64,000 bases of DNA. Source: Solwaraspora sp. WMMD792. GTDB taxonomy: Bacteria > Actinomycetota > Actinomycetes > Mycobacteriales > Micromonosporaceae. The translations under genes were made by a program, and so were the position numbers. Below the pieces are notes generated by a model that saw nothing but the letters and a program-made list of their open reading frames with translations, had not been told where the DNA came from and did not search any database. Of the stretch, positions 25,464 to 34,104 are shown in pieces; within the stretch, counting starts at the first letter, position 1, and every line of letters starts with the position of its first letter. Where the stretch lies: assembly GCF_029626105.1 (NCBI RefSeq), contig NZ_JARUBH010000009.1:1488001-1552000 (forward strand). Direction: 5' to 3'.

Positions 25464-26882
25464 CTACCGGGCCGGCCGGCGCGGCAGCCGTACGGTGAAG
25501 ACGGCGCCGCCGCCGGGGGAGTGGCCAGCGGCGATCCGTCCGCCGAGACGGTGGGTCAGCCCGGCTGCCAGGGCCAGCCCGATCCCGGTACCGACCGACC
25601 GTTCGCCCCGGTACCGGCGGTGCAATGCGCCGCGTTCGAAGATCACCGCGAGGTCGTCGTCGGTGAACCCCGGGCCGTCGTCGTACACCTGCACCGCGAC
25701 GGAGTCCGGTTGTCCGGTCGCCGGTTCCGGCGGTACGCCGAGCCGTACGGTGCCGCCGGCCGGCACTACCCGCAGCGCGTTGTCCAGCAGGATGTCGACG
25801 ACCTGCCGGAGCCGCCCCGGGTCGGTGTGGACCGTCACCGGTGTCGCCGGTGGGGTCAGGCCGACCGTCACCCCGCTGCCGGCGAACCGGGGCCGCCAGG
25901 CGTCGACGGCGTCGGTGAGCAGCGCGCCGAGGTCGACGTCGACCAGTTCCAGGGCGAAATCGGAGGCTTCCAGCCGGGCCAGGGCCAGCAGGTCGCCGAC
26001 CAGTCGGTCCAGCCGCTGCGCCTCGCCGAGCATGATCCGTCCGGTACGCGCGGCGCCGTCGGGGTCCACCACCCCGTCGGCGATCGCCTCGGCGTACCCG
26101 CGCAGGGTGGTCAGCGGGGTTCGCAGCTCGTGCGAGATGGACAGCAGGAAGTCCCGTTGCCGGGCTTCGCTGACGGCGAGCGCGGTGGTGAGGTCGTTGA
26201 GCGCGCGGGCCAGCTGCTCGGCCTCGACGGGCGGATCCAGCGGCACCCGTACGGTGCGGTCCCCGGCGCGTAGCCGCTGCGCCGCGTGGGCGGCGGCCCG
26301 GATCGGGCGGGACAGTCGGGCGGCGAGCAGCACCCCGGCGATCAGGCCGGCGGTGAGCCCGGCGGCCAACGCCAGCCACAGGTTGCTCCAGACCAGGCGG
26401 CTGACTCCGGGGCGTACCGGCTGGAGCAGCACCACCGCCGTGCCGTCGCCGGTGGGCCGTCCTTCGATCAGGGTCGGCCGGCCGTCGACGCGGGCCGGCC
26501 GCCGGCCGGTCACCGGCTCACCGGCGGCGAGCCGGCGGACCACCTGGCCGGGCAGCTGTCGAGGCGCCGTCTCGCCGGGTCGGATGAGCAGCACGTCGAT
26601 GCCCTGGTCGGTCAGTTCGCCGGTCAGCCGGCCGGCGAGAGCCGCCCGCGTGCCGGCCGGAGCGTCGGTGACGGCCGCCGCGACCAGGTCGGCCTTGGCG
26701 GCCAGCGAGGCGCGGGCGCCGCGTTCCGTGCCCCGGACCCCGAGCGGGATGGCGACCGCCGCGGTGACCAGTACCGACAGCAGGGCGACCGTGCAGGCGA
26801 CACCGACGGTACGGGCGGTGAGGGTGCCGGTGAGCCGGCGCCAGCCGGATCGCTGTCCGGTCGTCTGGTCCGGCTCAACCAT
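25464..26882 (-). CDS. Sensor histidine kinase
   Basis: The 472-residue protein has two membrane helices (~26-46 and ~170-190) around a short external sensor domain, a HAMP linker, and a HisKA/HATPase core. The phospho-acceptor His is in SISHELRTPLTTLRGYAE, the N box is around LLDNALRVV, the D box is DDGPGFTDDD and the G box is GTGIGLALAAGL. It overlaps the upstream response regulator by 8 bp, so the two form a cognate pair. The external loop (~125 residues) carries no recognisable ligand domain. The signal is unknown, but a small lipoprotein encoded next door may belong to the pathway. Confidence 0.93.
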   Translation of the reverse strand: MVEPDQTTGQRSGWRRLTGTLTARTVGVACTVALLSVLVTAAVAIPLGVRGTERGARASLAAKADLVAAAVTDAPAGTRAALAGRLTGELTDQGIDVLLIRPGETAPRQLPGQVVRRLAAGEPVTGRRPARVDGRPTLIEGRPTGDGTAVVLLQPVRPGVSRLVWSNLWLALAAGLTAGLIAGVLLAARLSRPIRAAAHAAQRLRAGDRTVRVPLDPPVEAEQLARALNDLTTALAVSEARQRDFLLSISHELRTPLTTLRGYAEAIADGVVDPDGAARTGRIMLGEAQRLDRLVGDLLALARLEASDFALELVDVDLGALLTDAVDAWRPRFAGSGVTVGLTPPATPVTVHTDPGRLRQVVDILLDNALRVVPAGGTVRLGVPPEPATGQPDSVAVQVYDDGPGFTDDDLAVIFERGALHRRYRGERSVGTGIGLALAAGLTHRLGGRIAAGHSPGGGAVFTVRLPRRPAR

Positions 26883-27570
26883 CGGCGGTGTAGCCGACGC
26901 CGCGTACCGTGCGGATCACGGTGGCGGCGGTGCCGAGCTTGGCCCGCACCTGGGCGACGTGCACGTCGACGGTGCGGGTGCCGGCGTGGGCGGCGTACCC
27001 CCAGACGGAAGCGAGCAGCTCCTCGCGGGTGTAGACCTGTCCGGGGCGGCGCATCAGGTGGTCCAGCAGGTCGAACTCGGTGGAGGTGAGGGCGACCGGG
27101 TGGGAGTCGGCGGTGACGGTGCGCCGGGCCGGGTCGAGGGTGACGCCACCGACGGTACGGACCAGTTCACCGCCGGGCGGGCCGAGGCTGCGGCGGCGGA
27201 TGGCCCGCACCCGGGCGACCAGTTCGCGAGGGCTGAACGGTTTGGTGACGTAGTCGTCGGCGCCCAGTTCCAGGCCGACCACCCGGTCGACCTCGTCGTC
27301 ACGGGCGGTGAGGAAGATGACCGGGGTCCAGTCGTCGTCGGCGCGCAGCCGCCGGCAGATCTCGGTGCCGGAGATGCCGGGCAGCGCGATGTCCAGCACG
27401 GCCAGCACCGGGCGTAGCCGCCGGGCGGCGGCCAGCCCGCTGTCCCCGTCGGCGCAGACGTGTACGCCGAACCCGTCGCGGGTGAGGTACAGCCGGATCA
27501 GGTCGGCGATCGGCTGTTCGTCCTCGACGACGAGCACCAGTCCCCGGTCCGGCTGCGGTGCTGCGGTCAC
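26875..27570 (-). CDS. OmpR family response regulator
   Basis: The 231-residue protein has a receiver domain (acidic pocket VVEDEQPIADLI, phospho-acceptor Asp in LAVLDIALPGISG, Thr/Lys in LTARDDE and VTKPFSPREL) and an OmpR/PhoB winged-helix domain (ALTSTEFDLLDHLMRRPG, then SVWGYAAHAGTRTVDVHVAQ). It is the first gene of the operon and overlaps the kinase. A 12-bp box 48 bp upstream of its GTG start is repeated ahead of the neighbouring lipoprotein gene, suggesting autoregulation and direct control of that gene. Confidence 0.93.
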   Translation of the reverse strand: MTAAPQPDRGLVLVVEDEQPIADLIRLYLTRDGFGVHVCADGDSGLAAARRLRPVLAVLDIALPGISGTEICRRLRADDDWTPVIFLTARDDEVDRVVGLELGADDYVTKPFSPRELVARVRAIRRRSLGPPGGELVRTVGGVTLDPARRTVTADSHPVALTSTEFDLLDHLMRRPGQVYTREELLASVWGYAAHAGTRTVDVHVAQVRAKLGTAATVIRTVRGVGYTADG

Positions 27571-27604
27571 CCGCCCATCATGGCGGGACCGGAAAACGGC
27601 CGCA

Positions 27605-27629
27605 TCAGTTTCCGGTACGGATCAGGTAA
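27605..27629 (-). promoter_or_regulatory. Putative response-regulator box (autoregulatory)
   Basis: On the minus strand, TTACCTGATCCG (27618-27629) is followed 17 bp along by another CTGA. The box is 48 bp from the response regulator start and matches the element before the lipoprotein gene base for base over 12 bp. Autoregulation is the natural inference. Confidence 0.6.
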
Positions 27630-27771
27630 AAGTCGCTGCTGGCGGGTGATTCCCGGATTGCGAACCGGACCGGATGCCGCATCAAATCAGATCACGGTCA
27701 ATAACTGTACGGGCACGTTGTGTATTCATTAGGCTGACTCCACATCGCACCTCATGAATGGAGGTGGACCA

Positions 27772-28890
27772 GTGAACGTCCGCACTGGATCCCACAACGG
27801 CCGCGGCTTCGTCCGCCGCGGCATCGCCCTGCTCACCACCGCGCTGCTGACCGCCACCGCCGCCGTGGCCGGCACCGCCGCGCCGGCCCAGGCAGCCGTG
27901 CCCGACCGCTGGGGCTTCGCCTACCTGCAGACGCCCACCCCGGCACCCGGCACCGTCCTCGACACCACCCGGCAGTGGGGCGGCTGGAAGGCCACCGCGC
28001 CCGCGCTCTGGGCGACCGTCGACCAGATCGGCCTCGGCCGCTACCGGGTGCGGTTCCCGTTGACCGCCTCGGCCAACGGCGTCGCCCACGTCACCGCGGT
28101 CGACAACGCGCCGCGCTGGTGCCAGGTGTTCCAGAACTTCCCGTCCGGCACCGACCAGATCGTCGTCGTCCAGTGCTACCGGCCCGGCGGAGGGCCGGAC
28201 AACTCCCGCTTCGTCGTCGACTACACCGCCGCCTCCGGGGTGCTGCCACCCGGGTCGGACGCGTTCGGCTACGTCAAGGCGGACCCGGGTGGTGCGCCGA
28301 TGTCGTCGTACAACTCGGCCGGTGCCGGCAACCTGGTCACCCAGATCGGCACCGGTTTCTACGAGGTGCGGCTGAACGGGCTCGGCACCGGCCTGCTGGA
28401 CGGCAACCTGCAGGCCACCGCCGAGCACCCGAACAGCCCCCGGCGGTGCAAGATCGCCGGGTGGACCTCCAGCGGCGGCGCCATCGTGGCGTACGTGTTC
28501 TGCTTCGACGCCGGCGGATCGATGGCCGACAGCTGGTTCAACCTGACCTACCACCGGCAGCGGCCGGTCTTCGGCGCGGTGCCGCCGACCCGATTCGCCT
28601 ACCTGTGGAGCCCGGCACTGGGCGGGCCGTCCGACTTCAACTCGGCCGGCGGGGTCAACACCATCATGGTCTCCGGGGTCGGGCAGTCCCTGGTGACACT
28701 GCCGGCGGTCGGTTTCCAACGGACCACCGTGCAGGTCACCGCGTTCGGCGCCACCCCGGACTACTGCAACCTGCAGGCCCCGTGGATCCTCTCCGGCAAC
28801 ACGGTGTTGATCCGTAACGTGATCTGCTTCAACGCCGCCGGCGCGCAGACACCGAACAACTTCTTCCTCACCTACTCGTCGAACGTCTGA
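27772..28890 (+). CDS. Secreted three-repeat protein
   Basis: The 372-residue protein starts at a GTG with GGAGG eight bases upstream and has a signal peptide ending near AQA-AVPD. The mature part is three copies of a ~105-110-residue module: they open with WGFAYLQTP, FGYVKADP and FAYLWSP, contain an NSAGG/NSAGAGN-type turn in copies 2 and 3, hold paired Cys (for example WCQVFQN with VVVQCYRP), and end in F-x-V-D-Y-T, FNLTYH and FFLTYSS. The fold is probably all-beta. I do not recognise the family or a catalytic site. The upstream 200 bp contains no gene and probably holds a divergent promoter with the two-component system. A hairpin terminator follows. Confidence 0.75.
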   Translation: MNVRTGSHNGRGFVRRGIALLTTALLTATAAVAGTAAPAQAAVPDRWGFAYLQTPTPAPGTVLDTTRQWGGWKATAPALWATVDQIGLGRYRVRFPLTASANGVAHVTAVDNAPRWCQVFQNFPSGTDQIVVVQCYRPGGGPDNSRFVVDYTAASGVLPPGSDAFGYVKADPGGAPMSSYNSAGAGNLVTQIGTGFYEVRLNGLGTGLLDGNLQATAEHPNSPRRCKIAGWTSSGGAIVAYVFCFDAGGSMADSWFNLTYHRQRPVFGAVPPTRFAYLWSPALGGPSDFNSAGGVNTIMVSGVGQSLVTLPAVGFQRTTVQVTAFGATPDYCNLQAPWILSGNTVLIRNVICFNAAGAQTPNNFFLTYSSNV

Positions 28891-28909
28891 CCGGCGAGGA
28901 GCCCGTCCG

Positions 28910-28945
28910 GTGCGGGGTCGGGGCGGACACCGCCCGACCCCGCAC
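28910..28945. terminator. Bidirectional terminator hairpin
   Basis: A 13-bp perfect inverted repeat (GTGCGGGGTCGGG and its complement, 10-base loop with further GC pairing) lies between the convergent secreted-protein gene and tex. It can serve both strands. Confidence 0.8.
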
Positions 28946-28956
28946 GTACGGGTCGG

Positions 28957-31359
28957 TCAGGCCAGACCAGCCCGGCGCAGCGCGTCGGCGAGCGCACCCT
29001 CGGGCTGGCTCCCGCCGCGCTGGCCGCCCCGTTGGCCGGCCCGGCCGTCCTGGCCGCCCCGACCACCCCGGCCGCCTTTGCCGTCGCGGCCCTGCTGCCG
29101 GGGCTGCCCGCCCCGGCCGGGGCCGCCGCCCCGGCCGCCGTCCGCGCCGTCCCGCTGACCCGGGGCGCGGCCGGCACCCGGCTCGTCGTCCAGCCGCAGC
29201 GTCAACGAGATCCGTTTGCGGGCGACGTCCACGTCGAGCACCTTCACTCGGACGATGTCACCGGGCTTGGCCACGTCCCGGGGATCCTTGACGAACGTCT
29301 TCGACATCGCCGACACGTGCACCAGACCGTCCTGATGCACCCCGACGTCGACGAACGCGCCGAACGCGGCCACGTTGGTCACCACGCCCTCCAGCACCAT
29401 GCCGGGCCGCAGGTCGGCGAGGGTCTCCACGCCGTCAGCGAAGGTGGCGGTACGGAACGCCGGACGCGGGTCGCGGCCCGGCTTCTCCAACTCGGCGAGG
29501 ATGTCGGTGACCGTCGGCAGACCGAATACGGCGTCGACGAACTTCTCCGGCCGGATCCGGCGCAACGTCTTCGTGTCGCCGATCAGCGTCCGCAGGTCAC
29601 TGCCGGTGTCGGCGAGGATCCGACGGACCACCGGGTACGCCTCAGGGTGCACACTGGACGAGTCGAGCGGGTCGTCACCGTCGCGGATGCGCAGGAAGCC
29701 GGCGCACTGTTCGAACGCCTTCGGCCCCAGCCGGGCCACCGTCCTCAACGCCTCCCGGGACCGGAACGGCCCGTGCGTGTCGCGGTGCAGCACGATGTTC
29801 TCGGCCAGTCCGGCACCGATGCCGGAGACCCGGGTCAGCAGCGGCGCGGACGCGGTGTTCACGTCCACCCCGACCCCGTTGACGCAGTCCTCGACCACAG
29901 CGTCGAGCGACCGGGACAGCTTCGTCTCGGAGATGTCGTGCTGGTACTGCCCGACGCCGATCGACCGAGGGTCGATCTTGACCAGCTCGGCGAGCGGGTC
30001 CTGCAGACGGCGGGCGATGGAGACCGCGCCGCGCAGCGACACGTCGAGGTCCGGCAGCTCCTGAGAGGCGTACGCCGAGGCCGAGTAGACCGACGCGCCG
30101 GCCTCGGAGACCATCACCTTGGTCAGCTGCAACTCGGCGTGCCGGGCCATCAGGTCGGCGACCAGCTTGTCGGTCTCCCGCGACGCGGTGCCGTTGCCGA
30201 TCGCCACCAGGTCCACCCGGTGCGTAGCGGCCAACTTCGCCAGCGTGTCGATGGAGGCGTCCCACTGCCGGCGCGGCTCGTGCGGGTAGACCGTCTCGGT
30301 GGCCACCACCTTGCCGGTGGCGTCGACCACGGCCACCTTCACCCCGGTGCGTACGCCCGGGTCCAGGCCCATCGTGGCCCGGCTGCCGGCCGGCGCGGCC
30401 AGCAGCAGGTCCCGCAGGTTGGCGGCGAACACCCGGACCGCCTCGTCCTCGGCCGCCTGCCACAGCCGCATCCGCAGATCGGCGCCGAGGTGGATCAGGA
30501 TCCGGGTACGCCACGCCCAGCGGACCGTGTCGGCCAGCCACTTGTCCGCCGGCCGACCATGGTCGCTGATGCCGAACCGGCCAGCGATGATCGGCTCGTA
30601 GCTGCTCGGCCCGGCGACGGCGTCGGCCGGCACCTCCTCCGGCTCCATGGTCAGGTCGAGGACCTGTTCCTTCTCACCCCGGAACATGGCCAGCACCCGG
30701 TGCGACGGCAGCTTGGTGAACGGTTCGGCGAAGTCGAAGTAGTCGGCGAACTTGGCCCCTTCGGTCTGGCGTCCCTCGCGTACCCGGGAGGTGAGCCGGC
30801 CCCGCGACCACATCCGCTCCCGCAGCCCACCGATCAGGTCGGCGTCCTCGGCGAAGCGTTCCACCAGGATCGCCCGCGCGCCGTCGAGCGCCGCCGCCGC
30901 GTCGGCCACCCCCTTGTCGGCGTCGACGTAGCCGCCGGCTGCGGTCCGCGGGTCCTGACCCGGGTCGCCGAGCAGCAGATCGGCCAGTGGCTCCAGGCCC
31001 GCCTCGCGGGCGATCTGCGCCTTGGTCCGCCGCTTCGGCTTGTACGGCAGGTAGATGTCCTCCAGCCGGGCCTTCGAGTCGGCCGCCATGATCTGCGCGG
31101 TCAGCGCCTCGTCGAGCTTGCCCTGGCTGCGGATCGACTCCAGGATCGCGTCGCGGCGCTCGTCCAGCTCGCGCAGGTAGCGCAGCCGCTCCTCCAAGGT
31201 ACGCAGCTGCGCGTCGTCGAGCATCCCGGTGGCTTCCTTGCGGTACCGGGCGATGAACGGCACTGTCGCGCCGCCGTCGAGCAGTTCGACGGCGGACGCC
31301 ACCTGCCCGGCCCGTACTCCCAGTTCTTCGGCGATCCGCTGATCAATCGCTGTGGTCAC
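28957..31359 (-). CDS. tex: Tex family RNA-binding transcription accessory protein
   Basis: The 800-residue protein is colinear with Tex: N-terminal helical region with VPFIARYRKEATGMLDD (~33-50), the YqgF/RuvX-like domain starting TMGLDPGVRTGVKVAVVD (~335), helix-hairpin-helix motifs around SAPLLTRVSGIGAGLAENIV, and an S1 RNA-binding domain with VTNVAAFGAFVDVGVHQDGL near residue 645. Tex interacts with RNA polymerase and RNA. The C-terminal ~75 residues are an RGG-like Gly/Arg/Gln tail (GRGGQPRQQGRDGKGGRGG), a feature common in actinobacterial members. The GTG start has no strong ribosome site. It ends 11 bp from a terminator shared with the convergent gene. Confidence 0.95.
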   Translation of the reverse strand: MTTAIDQRIAEELGVRAGQVASAVELLDGGATVPFIARYRKEATGMLDDAQLRTLEERLRYLRELDERRDAILESIRSQGKLDEALTAQIMAADSKARLEDIYLPYKPKRRTKAQIAREAGLEPLADLLLGDPGQDPRTAAGGYVDADKGVADAAAALDGARAILVERFAEDADLIGGLRERMWSRGRLTSRVREGRQTEGAKFADYFDFAEPFTKLPSHRVLAMFRGEKEQVLDLTMEPEEVPADAVAGPSSYEPIIAGRFGISDHGRPADKWLADTVRWAWRTRILIHLGADLRMRLWQAAEDEAVRVFAANLRDLLLAAPAGSRATMGLDPGVRTGVKVAVVDATGKVVATETVYPHEPRRQWDASIDTLAKLAATHRVDLVAIGNGTASRETDKLVADLMARHAELQLTKVMVSEAGASVYSASAYASQELPDLDVSLRGAVSIARRLQDPLAELVKIDPRSIGVGQYQHDISETKLSRSLDAVVEDCVNGVGVDVNTASAPLLTRVSGIGAGLAENIVLHRDTHGPFRSREALRTVARLGPKAFEQCAGFLRIRDGDDPLDSSSVHPEAYPVVRRILADTGSDLRTLIGDTKTLRRIRPEKFVDAVFGLPTVTDILAELEKPGRDPRPAFRTATFADGVETLADLRPGMVLEGVVTNVAAFGAFVDVGVHQDGLVHVSAMSKTFVKDPRDVAKPGDIVRVKVLDVDVARKRISLTLRLDDEPGAGRAPGQRDGADGGRGGGPGRGGQPRQQGRDGKGGRGGRGGQDGRAGQRGGQRGGSQPEGALADALRRAGLA

Positions 31360-31389
31360 GTCGCGTGCCCCGCTCCAACTCCCCGGCTG

Positions 31390-31457
31390 CCGGGCGGGGG
31401 TGCTCCCGCCCGGCCCGATGCCTGTGGCCCGGCACCCGTCGTGCGGCCGGTGCCGGG
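31390..31457. terminator. Two stacked hairpins after the GPP34 gene
   Basis: Two 9-bp inverted repeats lie in the gap between tex and the GPP34 gene: 31428-31457 (CCCGGCACC arms) and 31390-31413 (CCGGGCGGG arms, 6-base loop). Both are downstream of the leftward GPP34 gene and probably terminate it before the tex promoter. Confidence 0.55.
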
Positions 31458-31542
31458 GACCACGGTGGGTGGTCCGGGGAGCATTCTGCCGGCTACCGGC
31501 GGTCGGTGTCGCGCCACCACGCGACCCGGTCGACGGCGCAGG

Positions 31543-32229
31543 TCACCAGGCGATCGACGTGTCCCGCTGCGGCCACAGCCGCACCGCCAGCCGGGACCGT
31601 GGCACCGGGTGGTTGATCGCGTCGACCACCGCCGTCAGCTGCGGGTCGAGCCGGCTCGCGGTGGCCGTCAGTTGCCGCCGCACCGTCGGCCCGTACATGG
31701 TCACGAACCAGCCTTCGGTGCCGGTGGCGCGGACGATCTGGGCCAGCGCGGCGGTCCGGGCATCCAGCGGGACGACCCGGCCGAGGGCGTGGCCGAGCCG
31801 GACCCGGGGGCCGACCGCGCGGACCGGATCCATCGCCGGGAACCGGGTCGTCATTCGGCGGGTCACCGGATGGCGGACCTGTTCGGTGCGCAGCACGCCG
31901 AGCGTCTCCAGATCCTCGGCGACCACCCCGGGCAGCCCTGGTCGCATCAGGGCGATCCAGTCCGGCACCGGTTGGCGTTGTTCCAGCCGCAGTTCGGCCA
32001 GCAGCGGGTCGGCGACCGGGTCACCGAGCGGCTGCCCGTCGACCGGCACCAGCAGGCCGTCGCGGACCTCGGCACGACCGGCGAGGATCAGCGTGGCGAT
32101 CGCGGTGCCGGCGAGCCCGGCACCGAGCAGATCCCGGCCGACCATCGGCCGGCCGGTGCTGTCGTCGAGCGCAACCAGGAAGAACTCCTCGGTCAGCGTC
32201 AACTCCGTCGGAGTTCGAGCACGGCGCAT
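31543..32229 (-). CDS. GPP34/GOLPH3-like phosphoprotein
   Basis: The 228-residue protein matches the GPP34 (GOLPH3/Vps74) family common in actinobacteria: LTEEFFLVALDDSTGRPMV at the N-terminus, a helical core with LLGAGLAGTAIATLILAGR, and a C-terminal part with SRLDPQLTAVVDAI. Eukaryotic relatives bind phosphatidylinositol 4-phosphate and Golgi enzymes; the bacterial role is unknown, possibly membrane binding. It has no signal peptide. The next gene upstream is divergent, 216 bp away. Two hairpins follow. Confidence 0.85.
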   Translation of the reverse strand: MRRARTPTELTLTEEFFLVALDDSTGRPMVGRDLLGAGLAGTAIATLILAGRAEVRDGLLVPVDGQPLGDPVADPLLAELRLEQRQPVPDWIALMRPGLPGVVAEDLETLGVLRTEQVRHPVTRRMTTRFPAMDPVRAVGPRVRLGHALGRVVPLDARTAALAQIVRATGTEGWFVTMYGPTVRRQLTATASRLDPQLTAVVDAINHPVPRSRLAVRLWPQRDTSIAW

Positions 32230-32445
32230 CGAGTCGTCCCCTGCGGCGGTTTCTGGTGCGCGAGCCGAGCAGGGCCGCGGGAACGGCCCGGCAAGGATGG
32301 ATGACCTTGCTGAAGCGGAACCTTACGACGCCGGACCAATCAGCTCAAGCCATTCCTTTGTTGGAAACCGGTGAATGTTCCTTCGACAGCGCCGAAATGC
32401 CACCCCGGACCAGGTATCGAACCGGCGCCGGGTTAGCGTCTGCTG

Positions 32446-34065
32446 GTGGACCCGGCACCAGCAGCAGTCCGGTCGGCCACCCCGCCGGCCGGGGACCTCC
32501 GCGCCCGCCGCCTGTCCGGCCGACGGGCCGCCGCCGCCAGCGATCTGGCGGCGAGTCCGTTCCGGGCCGACCGGGACCGGATCGTCTCCTCACCGTTCTT
32601 CGCCCGGCTCGGCGGCGTGACCCAGGTGATCAGCCCGGGCGGCTCCGGCCTGCTGGTGCACAACCGGCTCACCCACAGCCTCAAGGTGGCCCAGGTGGGC
32701 CGGGCCGTCGCCGAGCGGCTGACCGCCGACGAACGGCACCGGACCCTGCTCGACGAGCTCGGCGGCTGCGACCCGGACGTGGTCGAGGCGGCGGCGCTCG
32801 CCCACGACCTCGGCCACCCGCCGTTCGGGCACCTCGGTGAGCGGGTGCTGGACCGGGTGGCCCGGCATCGGCTCGGTCTGCCGGACGGTTTCGAGGGAAA
32901 CGCCCAGTCCTACCGGATCGTGACCAGCACCGAGATCCGGGGCGAGGCGGCCGTCGGCCTGGACCTGACCGCGGCGGTGCGGGCCGCGATGCTCAAGTAC
33001 CCGTGGACCCGGCGGACCTATCCGCAGCCGCATCCGAGCCTGCTGCGCCCGGCGCCGCGGGGTGCCGCGGTCGCGCCCGACGATCCGGCGGTCGGGTCGG
33101 TCAAGTTCGGGGCCTACACCACCGAGGCGGCCGACCTGCGGCAGGCCCGGGCACCGTTCGCCGGGGTGATCGAGCCGTGGCAGCAGACCGTTGAAGCGTC
33201 GATAATGGACACTGCCGACGACATCGCGTACGCCATCCACGACGTGGAGGACTTCCACCGGGTCGGCGTACTGCAGCAGGGCCCGGTCGCCGGTGAACTC
33301 GTCACCTGGCAGCGCTCCGCGGCCGAGCTGCGGGAGCTCACCGACGCGGAGATCGCCGCCAGCGCGCACCGCCCCGGCCGGTCCATCGAACGGCTCCGCC
33401 GCCAGCTGCACCGTAAGGACAGCTGGATCGCCTCCGACGAGGCGTTCGCCGCCGCCGTCGAACACGTCCGTCAGGAGCTGGTGGACGGTTTGCTGATGGT
33501 GCCGTTCGACGGGTCGATCGAAGCGGAGGAGAGCATCAGCACGTTCTCCGCGCGCTGGACCCGGCGACTGGTCGGCGCGATCGGCGTCACCGCCGACCCG
33601 CCGGTACGCTCCGGCCACGTGCTGCTGGCCACCGCCCAGTGGCACGAGGTGCAGGTGCTCAAGTTCGTGCACCACCGGTTCGTCCTCGCCCGGCCGGACC
33701 TGGCGCTGCACCAGCGTGGTCAGGCCGATCTGCTGGCCACCCTGGTCGACGCGCTGCACGCCTGGGTGACCGACCCGGACGAGCAGGGGCGGCTGCCTCG
33801 CCGGCTGCACGACCTGGTCGAGTTGGCCGAGGCAGAGCTCGCCGCGACCGTCGGCAGCGACACCCCGTCCGGGGCGGGCGGTACCCCGCGCGACGGCCTG
33901 ACCGGCGCCCCGGGCCGCGGTCGGGTGGACGGCCTGGCCGCCGCCGCTCAGGGCCGGGCGATCATCGACTACGTCGCCTCCCTCACCGACGGTCAGGCGG
34001 TCGCGTTGCTGGGCGCGTTGACCGGCCGGTCCGGGCAGCTGTGGACCGACGCGTTCGTGCTGTGA
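32446..34065 (+). CDS. dgt: dGTPase family nucleotide triphosphohydrolase
   Basis: The 539-residue protein is an HD-domain deoxyguanosine triphosphohydrolase-like enzyme: VHNRLTHSLKVAQVGRAVAE supplies the first metal-binding His, AAALAHDLGHPPFGHLGE is the HD pair, and SIMDTADDIAYAIHDVED the last Asp. Such enzymes cut dNTPs to nucleoside and triphosphate and help balance dNTP pools. It is longer than the short class, with a C-terminal ~50-residue extension rich in Gly/Ala. The start GTG lies six bases after a TAGCGT hexamer with no ribosome site, suggesting a leaderless mRNA. The specificity (dGTP or other) is not determined by sequence alone. Confidence 0.88.
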   Translation: MDPAPAAVRSATPPAGDLRARRLSGRRAAAASDLAASPFRADRDRIVSSPFFARLGGVTQVISPGGSGLLVHNRLTHSLKVAQVGRAVAERLTADERHRTLLDELGGCDPDVVEAAALAHDLGHPPFGHLGERVLDRVARHRLGLPDGFEGNAQSYRIVTSTEIRGEAAVGLDLTAAVRAAMLKYPWTRRTYPQPHPSLLRPAPRGAAVAPDDPAVGSVKFGAYTTEAADLRQARAPFAGVIEPWQQTVEASIMDTADDIAYAIHDVEDFHRVGVLQQGPVAGELVTWQRSAAELRELTDAEIAASAHRPGRSIERLRRQLHRKDSWIASDEAFAAAVEHVRQELVDGLLMVPFDGSIEAEESISTFSARWTRRLVGAIGVTADPPVRSGHVLLATAQWHEVQVLKFVHHRFVLARPDLALHQRGQADLLATLVDALHAWVTDPDEQGRLPRRLHDLVELAEAELAATVGSDTPSGAGGTPRDGLTGAPGRGRVDGLAAAAQGRAIIDYVASLTDGQAVALLGALTGRSGQLWTDAFVL

Positions 34066-34104
34066 CCGGCCCGTCCCGGTGGTGAGTGCCGGTCCAGGCT
34101 GCGG

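Noticed and set aside
24802..26379. Lipoprotein as a 525-residue protein
   Set aside because: The upstream part is a shadow of the histidine kinase; the lipoprotein signal peptide begins at 25353.
29032..32304. Open frame of 1090 codons on the plus strand
   Set aside because: Antisense to tex and the GPP34 gene, both of which have clear family motifs.
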